Shown here: positions 15,285 to 22,796 of the stretch, one piece after another
Numbering within the stretch: position 1 is the stretch's first letter
Layout: each line of letters begins with the position of its first letter
Origin: Bdellovibrionales bacterium CG12_big_fil_rev_8_21_14_0_65_38_15
Lineage (GTDB): Bacteria > Bdellovibrionota > Bacteriovoracia > Bacteriovoracales > Bacteriovoracaceae
DNA: 37,160 nt
Reading direction: 5' to 3'
Assembly: GCA_002787775.1 (NCBI GenBank)
Contig: PCUW01000024.1
Coordinates: 1 to 37,160, forward strand
Made by a program: the position numbers and the translations under genes
The notes under the pieces: generated by a model
Told to the model about the DNA's origin: nothing
What the model saw: only the letters and a program-made list of their open reading frames with translations
The model's database searches: none

Positions 15285-15713
15285 CTACAAGACTAAAAAG
15301 ACTGAACCTGCAAAAATCAAAGCCCCACCAATGAAGGTTTTAATCGTGATCATTTCCGCTAGAAAAAGATAGGAAAATAATATTGTAAACAAGATACTTA
15401 ATTTATCAATCGGTGCAACTTTTGAAGCAGGACCTAACTTCAAAGCATGAAAATAAAATAACCATGACATACAAGTTGCAAGCCCGGATATAAATAAAAA
15501 AACCAATGACTTCGCTGGTAATGTTGTCTCTAATTTCCACTCGCCTCTAAATAATAAAAGAATACTGGTAAAAATTAAGATCACGACGGCACGAATCCAA
15601 GTGGCTTGATTCGAGCTTAAATCATGCATTCCAAGCTTTCCAGTTATGGCGGTAATCGAGGCAAACAAAGCTGACATTAAAGCGTAGAAACGCCAATCTT
15701 GAAGAATCATCAT
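15285..15713 (-). CDS. Single-domain EamA/DMT-type transporter
   Basis: 142 residues with about five hydrophobic helices and one EamA repeat; full transporters have two. Marks are the N-terminal ALMSALFASITAITGKLG, WLFYFHALKLGPASKVAPIDKLSILFT and FIGGALIFAGSVFLVL at the end. Such half-size proteins are thought to form dimers that export small molecules. Two ATG codons are adjacent, and the second has GAGG at better distance. It sits ten bases after the Rsm22-like gene and four before the PAP2 gene. Confidence 0.85.
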   Translation of the reverse strand: MMILQDWRFYALMSALFASITAITGKLGMHDLSSNQATWIRAVVILIFTSILLLFRGEWKLETTLPAKSLVFLFISGLATCMSWLFYFHALKLGPASKVAPIDKLSILFTILFSYLFLAEMITIKTFIGGALIFAGSVFLVL

Positions 15714-15722
15714 GAGCCTCTA

Positions 15723-16712
15723 TTATTTAAGACGTAAAATTCCATCTGGTAATTCTTTTTCCACTTCAAATTCAAACTTCTCACCAACAGATTTTTTTTG
15801 CATCTGCTTCACTTCAGCTTTTGAGAATTTCTTTTTTTGCCATTGAAGCTTTTTAAGCTCTGGGCCAGGAGTACAACTCTCCCACTCAAAAGAGAATTTT
15901 GTTTCGGTTAAAAAGCGAACAAAGGTGGCACGAGAGTCGCTGACTTCTTTTTTAGAATAAAGATGAGCTGTCATCGCTTGAGTACGTCTATCAATATGTC
16001 CAAGCTGACAAAGTCTTTCTAATTCTGGGTCATGAGTGCCCCGCCATACTTGATGACACCAATCATTGGGACAAGCGCCAAGGCTTGGGCATGGATAAGC
16101 AATGCTCATCCCCTTTTCAATCATAGATTTTCTAAACTCTTTTGCAGATTGAAAAAATTCAGAAGTTCCTGGCTCTATAAAGAAAACATAGTCAGGATCA
16201 AGGCGATTAACAACCTTTAGACTTTCTTTAACTCCGATTTCATTGATGGAGTGACCAAAAAACAAAACAGTTTTTCCCTCAGGAGCTTGGCTTATAACAG
16301 TTTGAGCATTCACCTCAATATCAGGCCTAAATTGCGTTAAGAGATTTTCGGCTTGCTTAAGCATCGACTTAGAGTAATCGACCAAGGTTATACTTTTGGT
16401 TTTGATACTCTCACTCCAAGCGAGTGAATACGTGCCCGGGCCACAACCAAAATCGATGAAGTTAGCATTTTCAAGATCGGCGCGAACAGCTGGTTTGAGT
16501 TGATCTAGGATGTATGAAAGCTTTGGCCAGTTGGTTGGAAGATAGAGAAGTGTGTAAGCCGAAACAAGATCGGCATCATCGCCGTACTTGCCCATTTTAT
16601 CTCTAGAAACAGTAAACCCAGCGCTTAATGAGCGGATTGCTTTAATACAATCCGCCTCACTTAACTCTGGGTTTAAAAGATAAGGTCTTAATTCGCTAAG
16701 ACTAGGTATCAC
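15723..16712 (-). CDS. Rsm22-like (METTL17 family) small-subunit methyltransferase-fold protein
   Basis: 329 residues from a GTG that overlaps the citrate synthase stop (GTGA). The SAM-binding loop is FIDFGCGPGTYS (85-96), followed by ITLVDYSKSML. The family marks of Rsm22 are VFFIEPGT (177-183) and the cysteine cluster YPCPSLGACPNDWCH (Cys208, Cys214, Cys219) with Cys235 in LERLCQLGH. In mitochondrial METTL17/Rsm22 such cysteines hold an iron-sulfur cluster and the protein helps small-subunit assembly. A similar role on the bacterial 30S is inference. The C-terminus is Lys-rich (KKLQWQKKKFSKAEVKQ), as expected for rRNA binding. Confidence 0.8.
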   Translation of the reverse strand: MIPSLSELRPYLLNPELSEADCIKAIRSLSAGFTVSRDKMGKYGDDADLVSAYTLLYLPTNWPKLSYILDQLKPAVRADLENANFIDFGCGPGTYSLAWSESIKTKSITLVDYSKSMLKQAENLLTQFRPDIEVNAQTVISQAPEGKTVLFFGHSINEIGVKESLKVVNRLDPDYVFFIEPGTSEFFQSAKEFRKSMIEKGMSIAYPCPSLGACPNDWCHQVWRGTHDPELERLCQLGHIDRRTQAMTAHLYSKKEVSDSRATFVRFLTETKFSFEWESCTPGPELKKLQWQKKKFSKAEVKQMQKKSVGEKFEFEVEKELPDGILRLK

Positions 16713-17995
16713 TTACGTTCTTCAACCTTCACATAATCGCGAACAGTTGGGCCTGTATAAATTTGGCGTGGACGACAAATCTTTGCTGTTGGTGAACCAA
16801 CTTGTTCTTTCCACTGAGCTAACCAACCTGGAAGACGTCCAAGCACGAACATCGCTGTGAACATATTTGTTGGGATTCCTAGGGCACGATAAATGATACC
16901 TGAATAGAAATCGACGTTTGGATAAAGATTACGCTCAACAAAGTAGCTATCACTTCTAGCTTCTTCTTCAAGTCCTTTAGCAATATCGAGCATTGGATCT
17001 TGAACACCAAGTTTTGATAAAACAGTGTCACAAGCTTTCTTAATAATATTAGCGCGTGGATCAAAGTTTTTATAAACACGGTGACCAAAACCCATCAACT
17101 TGAATGAATCATTCTTATCTTTAGCCTTCTTAATAAACTTTTTATAGTCGCCACCGTTCTTCTTGATTGTCTCAAGCATTTCAATAACAGCTTGGTTAGC
17201 TCCACCATGAAGTGGTCCCCAAAGAGCGTCAACGCCGGCTGAGATTGTTGCGAAAATATTAGCGTTAGAGCTACCAACCATTCTTACCGTTGAAGCCGAG
17301 CAGTTTTGCTCGTGATCAGCGTGAAGAATTAAAAGAACATTTAGAGCTTTTGCGACTTCATGATCAACTTCATAGCCAGGCTTGTATTGAATCATATTCA
17401 TAAAGTCTGCACAGTAACCAAGACTTGGGTGAGAGCGAACTGGATCCTCACCTTTAGCGCGACGATAGAAATAGGCCATCATCACTTTTACTTGGGCCAT
17501 CAGCTGAGCAACAGCGCGATCTTTTTCAGAGTCTGATAGATCATGGTCTAAAAAGTCTGGGTAGTATGCAGAAAGAGCGGCGATACCAGAAGATAGAACA
17601 CCCATTGGGTGCGCATCTCTTGGAAAGGTATCAAGCATGTTGGTAATGCCTTTTGGCAACGTTGCAAAAGAAACAATTTTTTCGTTAAAGAAATCTAACT
17701 GACGCTTGGTTGGAAGAACGCCGTTAACCAAAAGATAAGAAGTCTCAATAAAGTTTGAGTGTTCTGCAAGATCTTCAATTTTATAACCACGGTAACGAAG
17801 AATACCCTTCTCACCATTAAGGAATGTAATATCAGAAGTACATGAACCAGTGTTCATATAACCATTATCAATCGTAATAAAACCAGTTTGAGAACGAAGC
17901 TTTGTAATATCAATCGCTCTTTCTCCTTCTGAGCCAGTAACTATTGGTAACTCAATGGTCTTCTCTCCAAGATTGAGCTGTGCTGTGTCTGACAT
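16709..17995 (-). CDS. gltA: Citrate synthase
   Basis: 428 residues from the ATG at 17995, which has GGAGG close upstream; the longer in-frame form to 18070 would add 25 unrelated residues. The catalytic residues are His263 (GPLHGGANQAV), His305 (GFGHRVYKNFDPRA) and Asp362 (VDFYSG), nearly the same numbering as the E. coli hexameric enzyme (264, 305, 362). It condenses acetyl-CoA with oxaloacetate at the entry of the citric acid cycle. It is the first gene of an apparent operon: its stop overlaps the Rsm22-like start, and EamA and PAP2 follow with gaps of 10 and 4 bases. Confidence 0.97.
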   Translation of the reverse strand: MSDTAQLNLGEKTIELPIVTGSEGERAIDITKLRSQTGFITIDNGYMNTGSCTSDITFLNGEKGILRYRGYKIEDLAEHSNFIETSYLLVNGVLPTKRQLDFFNEKIVSFATLPKGITNMLDTFPRDAHPMGVLSSGIAALSAYYPDFLDHDLSDSEKDRAVAQLMAQVKVMMAYFYRRAKGEDPVRSHPSLGYCADFMNMIQYKPGYEVDHEVAKALNVLLILHADHEQNCSASTVRMVGSSNANIFATISAGVDALWGPLHGGANQAVIEMLETIKKNGGDYKKFIKKAKDKNDSFKLMGFGHRVYKNFDPRANIIKKACDTVLSKLGVQDPMLDIAKGLEEEARSDSYFVERNLYPNVDFYSGIIYRALGIPTNMFTAMFVLGRLPGWLAQWKEQVGSPTAKICRPRQIYTGPTVRDYVKVEERK

Positions 17996-18051
17996 GTGTC
18001 CTCCAAGTAACCTGTATATGAATGAAATAACTAAGAATTTTAAACACTTAA

Positions 18052-18079
18052 ACTCTACACCCAAGAGCATTTAATTCAA
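18052..18079 (-). promoter_or_regulatory. Candidate promoter of the gltA operon
   Basis: On the minus strand TTGAAT (18074-18079), a 16-base spacer and TAGAGT (18052-18057) lie between the pyrE stop and the gltA start, leaving a leader of about 50 bases. Confidence 0.4.
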
Positions 18080-18122
18080 AGACGCGGCCTTTTAATGGCC
18101 AAGATTTCCGCTAGAATATTTC

Positions 18123-18761
18123 TTAGACTGACCAGGCTTTTGGATCTTGATGCCAAGTCTTAATTGCCTCGACATCAGTGGCCGACAAAGTTCCTTGGCT
18201 TTCGGCTTCTTGCAGTAAACTTTCAAAGTTTGTTAAAGAGTGAAGCATAAGGTCATGCTCTTTTAACACAGCACGTGCACCACTTGTTTGATAATCAACA
18301 ATGGTGAGACATCCAACAGGTTCAAGTCCAACACTTTTAACAGCAATAACTGCATCACCAAGACTCTTTCCCTGATTAACTAAGTCTTCTACTAAAAGAA
18401 CTTTCATCCCCGGACGCACATCACCTTCAACTTGGTTTTGTTTACCATGAGATTTTGAACCACCTCGAACATATAAAAGAGGTTTTTTAATTTCCCATGC
18501 AAGAATACTGGCATGGGGAATCCCTGCCGTGGCCAAACCACAAAATGCATCGAACTCTAAATTTTTTTCGCTGGAAACATTTTTAAACGCGTCGATAATC
18601 TTTTGCCTAGCATCGATATGCGACCAAACCAGACGATTGTCGCAGTAGATTGGGCCCTTTAAGCCTGACGCATAGGTAAATGGAGGATTGATTGATAATT
18701 GGACACAATTTTTTTCAATCAAAACTTTCGCGATGTCACGTGGACTCATGTTTTTCCCCAT
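18123..18761 (-). CDS. pyrE: Orotate phosphoribosyltransferase
   Basis: 212 residues from the ATG at 18761, preceded by GAGGT at eight bases; length is normal (E. coli 213). The family blocks are FTYASGLKGPIYCDNRLV, GLATAGIPHASILA, YVRGGSKSHGKQNQVEG and the PRPP loop VLLVEDLVNQGKSLGDAV, where Asn replaces the usual Thr. It makes OMP from orotate and PRPP in pyrimidine synthesis. Only 16 bases separate its start from the divergent sfsA start, so its promoter must lie inside sfsA. It is followed by a weak GGCC...GGCC hairpin and the gltA promoter. Confidence 0.95.
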   Translation of the reverse strand: MGKNMSPRDIAKVLIEKNCVQLSINPPFTYASGLKGPIYCDNRLVWSHIDARQKIIDAFKNVSSEKNLEFDAFCGLATAGIPHASILAWEIKKPLLYVRGGSKSHGKQNQVEGDVRPGMKVLLVEDLVNQGKSLGDAVIAVKSVGLEPVGCLTIVDYQTSGARAVLKEHDLMLHSLTNFESLLQEAESQGTLSATDVEAIKTWHQDPKAWSV

Positions 18762-18777
18762 ACTAAGATACCTCATT

Positions 18778-19473
18778 ATGAAATTTGATAAGCCAACGGT
18801 CAAAGGTAAAATTCTTAAACGCTATAAACGTTTTCTAGCCGATATTGAGTTAGAAGACGGTGAGGTCGTTGTTGCACACTCCGCCAATACCGGAAGCATG
18901 ACAACGTGTTGGGAGCCAGGCTGGCCGGTCTTACTAACTAAGAACGATGATCCTAAACGTAAACTCAAGTACACGCTTGAACTTACCCATAATGGAAAAA
19001 CTTGGATTGGGGTTAATACTGCTCTTCCAAACAAGATGGTGCTTGAAGCAATTAAAGATGGAACCATTAAAGAACTTCAAGGCTATGACGTTATTAAGCC
19101 TGAAGCTAAAATTGGAAAATCACGAATCGATGTCTTGTTAACCAAAAATTCTGGCGAGGAGTGCTACGTTGAAGTTAAAAATACGACCCTTTGGCAAAAC
19201 GATGTCGGCATTTTTCCAGATGCTGTAACAGAGCGCGGGCAAAAACATTTAAGAGAGCTCACTGAGCTTGCCAACAGTGGTATTCGCGCTTGTATGCTTT
19301 ATGTTCTTAACCGTGAAGATGTTAAAAGTTTTGCGCCGGCCGATCAAATTGATAGCGAGTATGGAAAATTACTTCGAGAGGCTCACAAAGCAGGAGTTGA
19401 AATCCTGCCTTATGTTTGTGAAGTCAATGAGCAGGGACTTAAACTAACCCACTCACTTCCCTTTAATCTTTAG
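18778..19473 (+). CDS. sfsA: SfsA family protein (sugar fermentation stimulation protein A)
   Basis: 231 residues from the ATG at 18778 (MKFDKPTVKGKILKRYKRFLAD); an in-frame ATG 30 codons earlier lies antisense within pyrE and is unlikely. Family marks are VVVAHSANTGSMTTCWEPG, SRIDVLL, CYVEVKNTTLW and FPDAVTERGQKHLRELTEL. The E-V-K core recalls the PD-(D/E)XK nuclease fold; SfsA was first described as affecting maltose genes and as DNA-binding. No good Shine-Dalgarno precedes the start. The end overlaps the convergent acylase gene by 11 bases. Confidence 0.93.
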   Translation: MKFDKPTVKGKILKRYKRFLADIELEDGEVVVAHSANTGSMTTCWEPGWPVLLTKNDDPKRKLKYTLELTHNGKTWIGVNTALPNKMVLEAIKDGTIKELQGYDVIKPEAKIGKSRIDVLLTKNSGEECYVEVKNTTLWQNDVGIFPDAVTERGQKHLRELTELANSGIRACMLYVLNREDVKSFAPADQIDSEYGKLLREAHKAGVEILPYVCEVNEQGLKLTHSLPFNL

Positions 19474-21841
19474 GTAAAAGTTCTAATATCTGATTGGTTT
19501 TAATCTCACTGATATTTAGTAATTGTGGTCTAAATTTATTATCAAGATAAGTTTGTACCTGATCTTTATAATAAACGCTTTCAAGATGGCCCGAATTTCC
19601 TGTCGGTAAAATTCCTAGCGAATGAGCAGGATCGGCCAGATCAATCAAGCGACGAGTTGATGGCCCAAGTGTTACTCCATAATGATCATCAAAACGTGGT
19701 GAGCTCATATTATTCACTTGAAAAGATCCGCCTCCGGCTGGATAAGGTCCTACATCAAATAACTTTCCCGCTAAAGGAAGCTTTGAAAGAGGGTGGCGAT
19801 AAGTCACCGTATGAAGCTTTCCCCATGCCCAATTGTTTTGATCGCTTCCAAAGCGCTCCTCTAAATCTTCTAGAGCATTAGCAAAAGCCTTCACCAGTAT
19901 TTCATCTCTAGTCTCTTTATCTTGTGTTTCAATATTATCCCACCACGGTGAATCGGGATTTTGCATATGACTTTTAAAGGTATGCCAATAATCTGCAACA
20001 CGAGTAAAAGCTTCGTATCGATCTTTCATTTCATCTTGAAATGTTAATCGCATCACCCAATAAGACCATAGATGATAAATGGCACTCTCTATCGATTGGA
20101 CAGAGCTATCACCATTCCAACTTTCTAATTTCTTTATTGCGGCTGAGGCGACGCCGAGTTTTTGAGCGGCAGCAACTAAAATATCAATTTGATTTTTTTG
20201 CGATACTGTATTTTCATCCGTCATAACGGCGCGAAGATCACTTACCTTCCATTTTTGTTTTTTAGCTAAAAGACTATTGATTCGTAGGTAGCGTTCTGAA
20301 GGCTGCCAATAACCATCCATAGGATAGTCTACTTTGACAGGAGGAATATAATTAGTTGAAACGATTACTCCTGATGCTGGATTGATAGCATGTGGATTTT
20401 TCTCATAATCAACATAGCCTTGATATTGATGGTCGGGATTTTTGCCATCAAGCAAGATGTCCGAAGCGACACCCTCTTTTCGAAGAGGAATCTTACCGAC
20501 AACTTGCCACGCAATATCACCAGATTCATCAATCCAGCTTATATTAAGAGCGGGTGCGGCGGCACTTGAAAGCGCTGATCTAAACTCTTTCACATTATTA
20601 GCCCGTGACAGATTATAAAAAGCGCTTACGATATCATTATCAGGGTGATGAAATGACCAAGCAATCGCAATTGGTTTTTCTTTTTCTTCATTGATCATCA
20701 TGGTGTCATTAAGAAATGGTCCATGAATAGAGCGACTCACTTTTATAGTTTCATCTTTACCAAAGCGAACCTTAATGAGTTCCTCTTCAGTGTTTACGGC
20801 GAAAGACTGATCACCAACAATAACTTCGCCTTTATCATTTAAAGACTCTTCGTATAAGTCGAGATCATCCACTTCTGACATAGTAATGCCCCATGCTTTT
20901 TGTTGATTATGACCAAGCACAGGAAAAGGAACGAGCGGAATGAAGTGACCATAGATTTCAAACGTTGGGCTTTTAAGATGAGCTTCAAACCATGTCCCTG
21001 GACTTGAAAAAGCAATATGAGGATCATTAGATAAAATAGGTTTGCCACTTTCAGTGCGTGATCCATCTAAGACGAACGAGTTGCTGCCATGAAAAAGTCC
21101 AAAGCTCTCTTCAAGAATTTTTAATGGTTTTAAAAGATTATTCCAGCTGACTTTATTGACAGCATCTCTACCTAGATCTGGTACAGGAAGATTATCTCCA
21201 GTGGCTCCTCTTCTAAGAAGTGCGACTTTTTCAGCACCAAATTCTTTTTCTAGATCAGAAAATAACAGATCGCCGATCAAACCTTCAGCAAAACTAAGCG
21301 ACATATAACCCGAAATGGCCATGGCATCGACAAGCTCAAACGCCTCAGGTCTATCAAGTCCTAGAAGTGAAAACTCTGGGGTAAGTGGCATTGTCGCAGC
21401 ATATTCATTAATACCTTTAAAGAATTGCTGACAAAGTTTAAGCATATGAGGATCAAGACGATCTTGATGCTTGTTTAAAAATTCCTCCATGCTTTTTCTA
21501 AGTCTTAGTGTTCTTAAAAGCTTGTCCGCTTCAATCACCGGGCTGCCTAGGATCTCGGATAGTCTGCCACTACCAATTCTTCTAAGCATTTCCATTTGAA
21601 ACAGACGCTCTTTGGCGGCCACAAAGCCAAAAGCGTAAAAAAGATCTTCTTCATTTTCGGCTTCAATATGAGGGATACCAAAATCATCTGTCGTTACAAT
21701 CACTTTTTGAGCAAGATCTTTAAGTTTTAGCTGTCCGGATAACATTGGTGCAGAATTTTTTGAATGATAGATAAAAAGGCCAATCCTTGAAGCTGTAAAA
21801 ATAAGGATAAGAAGAATAATGATTCCAAAAACTCTTTTCAT
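19463..21841 (-). CDS. Penicillin acylase family (Ntn) hydrolase, exported
   Basis: 792 residues, usual for the family. An N-terminal signal or anchor (about 4-25) is followed by the alpha region (DFGIPHIEAENEEDLFYAFGFVAAKERLFQMEMLRR). The autocleavage site is GLFHG|SNSFVLDGSRTESGKPILSNDPH, making Ser253 the N-terminal nucleophile of the beta chain. Later marks are VFGHN-like VLGHNQQKAWGIT and the C-terminal GTGNSGH-like LPTGNSGHLESVYY. Members cleave amides such as beta-lactams, acyl-homoserine lactones or related lipid amides in the periplasm. The substrate here is unknown; quorum-signal or lipoamide breakdown is possible. The gene is a single unit. Confidence 0.93.
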   Translation of the reverse strand: MKRVFGIIILLILIFTASRIGLFIYHSKNSAPMLSGQLKLKDLAQKVIVTTDDFGIPHIEAENEEDLFYAFGFVAAKERLFQMEMLRRIGSGRLSEILGSPVIEADKLLRTLRLRKSMEEFLNKHQDRLDPHMLKLCQQFFKGINEYAATMPLTPEFSLLGLDRPEAFELVDAMAISGYMSLSFAEGLIGDLLFSDLEKEFGAEKVALLRRGATGDNLPVPDLGRDAVNKVSWNNLLKPLKILEESFGLFHGSNSFVLDGSRTESGKPILSNDPHIAFSSPGTWFEAHLKSPTFEIYGHFIPLVPFPVLGHNQQKAWGITMSEVDDLDLYEESLNDKGEVIVGDQSFAVNTEEELIKVRFGKDETIKVSRSIHGPFLNDTMMINEEKEKPIAIAWSFHHPDNDIVSAFYNLSRANNVKEFRSALSSAAAPALNISWIDESGDIAWQVVGKIPLRKEGVASDILLDGKNPDHQYQGYVDYEKNPHAINPASGVIVSTNYIPPVKVDYPMDGYWQPSERYLRINSLLAKKQKWKVSDLRAVMTDENTVSQKNQIDILVAAAQKLGVASAAIKKLESWNGDSSVQSIESAIYHLWSYWVMRLTFQDEMKDRYEAFTRVADYWHTFKSHMQNPDSPWWDNIETQDKETRDEILVKAFANALEDLEERFGSDQNNWAWGKLHTVTYRHPLSKLPLAGKLFDVGPYPAGGGSFQVNNMSSPRFDDHYGVTLGPSTRRLIDLADPAHSLGILPTGNSGHLESVYYKDQVQTYLDNKFRPQLLNISEIKTNQILELLPKD

Positions 21842-21984
21842 GACTGGCCTTGAGAGAAAATGTTCTAACGGTTTTACATGATGGCGATAATGTAGAAGTT
21901 ACACAATCAAATCTTTATTATTGTGCCAAGCGCAATATCATGGTTTAACCCCCCCAAAATCAACTTTCCCGAATAGGAGAATAT

Positions 21985-22695
21985 ATGAAAGCTCTAATCC
22001 TAGCGGTTACTATTGCTCTTGGCTTATTTACAGCTACGACCAATGATGCCCAAGCTCAAAGAAGAGGTGCAAGCCGTGATGGTTATGCAACTCGCTACAC
22101 TACAACTTACTCTTCTTGGGATTACACATTCCATACCTATTATGGGTACGAGGAAAGTGTTTACTCAAGCTGTGGATATTACACATGTTATGAAGATTAT
22201 CGCCCTTCAACACGCGTTTATGTTGAAGAAACTGTGATCAGAAACGGTCAGTGGGCCGGTTATACTCGCGTAACGGTATATGATTCATCTCGCTATGATA
22301 ACTCAGGTCGTTATGTGACTTATTATACTCACAATGGCCGTGTCGTTCGTCGTGATTATCACCGTAACCACAGATATGTTAGCAATCGTACCTACGTTCG
22401 CCGTGAGTATGTTTCTGTAAATTATGTTGTACTAGATGAGTTTACTGCTGGTATTATCCTTGGTACTGAGTTTGTACGTTTAGGCGCAACAGTAGCTTCT
22501 GCTTGTGACCCACGTTCTGATTCTTATGATGCTTGTATGGCCCTTGCCCTTGCTTCATCAGTATCTGGTTCATTGATCTCAATCTCTGCTTCTGAAAGAG
22601 AAGCTGAAAGAACTGAGCTTCAACGCCAACTTGAAGCGGCTGAAAGAAACCGCGACGAGCTTAATATCGAAGACAGTTTCGACCCTAATTTCTAG
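21985..22695 (+). CDS. Tyrosine- and arginine-rich secreted protein of unknown function
   Basis: 236 residues with a signal peptide (cleavage after about residue 24, NDAQA-Q). Residues 34-147 contain 24 tyrosines in 114 positions, with many Arg, Ser and Thr (YYGYEES, CGYYTCYEDY, YVTYYTHNGR, RREYVSVNY). Residues about 150-172 are hydrophobic and glycine-spaced, residues about 190-200 are small and apolar, and the end is a charged coil (EREAERTELQRQLEAAERNRDEL). The alternating Tyr pattern suggests an extracellular beta-rich or cross-linkable coat protein. AGGAGA lies four bases before the ATG and a strong terminator follows, so it is a well-expressed single gene. I do not know the family. Confidence 0.75.
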   Translation: MKALILAVTIALGLFTATTNDAQAQRRGASRDGYATRYTTTYSSWDYTFHTYYGYEESVYSSCGYYTCYEDYRPSTRVYVEETVIRNGQWAGYTRVTVYDSSRYDNSGRYVTYYTHNGRVVRRDYHRNHRYVSNRTYVRREYVSVNYVVLDEFTAGIILGTEFVRLGATVASACDPRSDSYDACMALALASSVSGSLISISASEREAERTELQRQLEAAERNRDELNIEDSFDPNF

Positions 22696-22722
22696 GCTCG
22701 ATGTTTGTAAATTAAAGGACTT

Positions 22723-22752
22723 GGCCCTCTGAATAGAGGGCCTTCTTTTTTT
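22723..22752 (+). terminator. Intrinsic terminator of the Tyr-rich protein gene
   Basis: GGCCCTCT (22723-22730) pairs perfectly with AGAGGGCC (22735-22742) around GAAT, followed by TTCTTTTTTT. Confidence 0.93.
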
Positions 22753-22796
22753 CACACTCCCCCCTTTTCTTGTTTATTCGTGCTAACTTATGCACC

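Noticed and set aside
17996..18070. N-terminal extension of citrate synthase to 18070
   Set aside because: The extra residues do not match the family, and GGAGG immediately precedes the ATG at 17995.
18085..18110. GGCC...GGCC hairpin after pyrE as a terminator
   Set aside because: The stem is only four pairs and there is no T run, so it is not a convincing intrinsic terminator.
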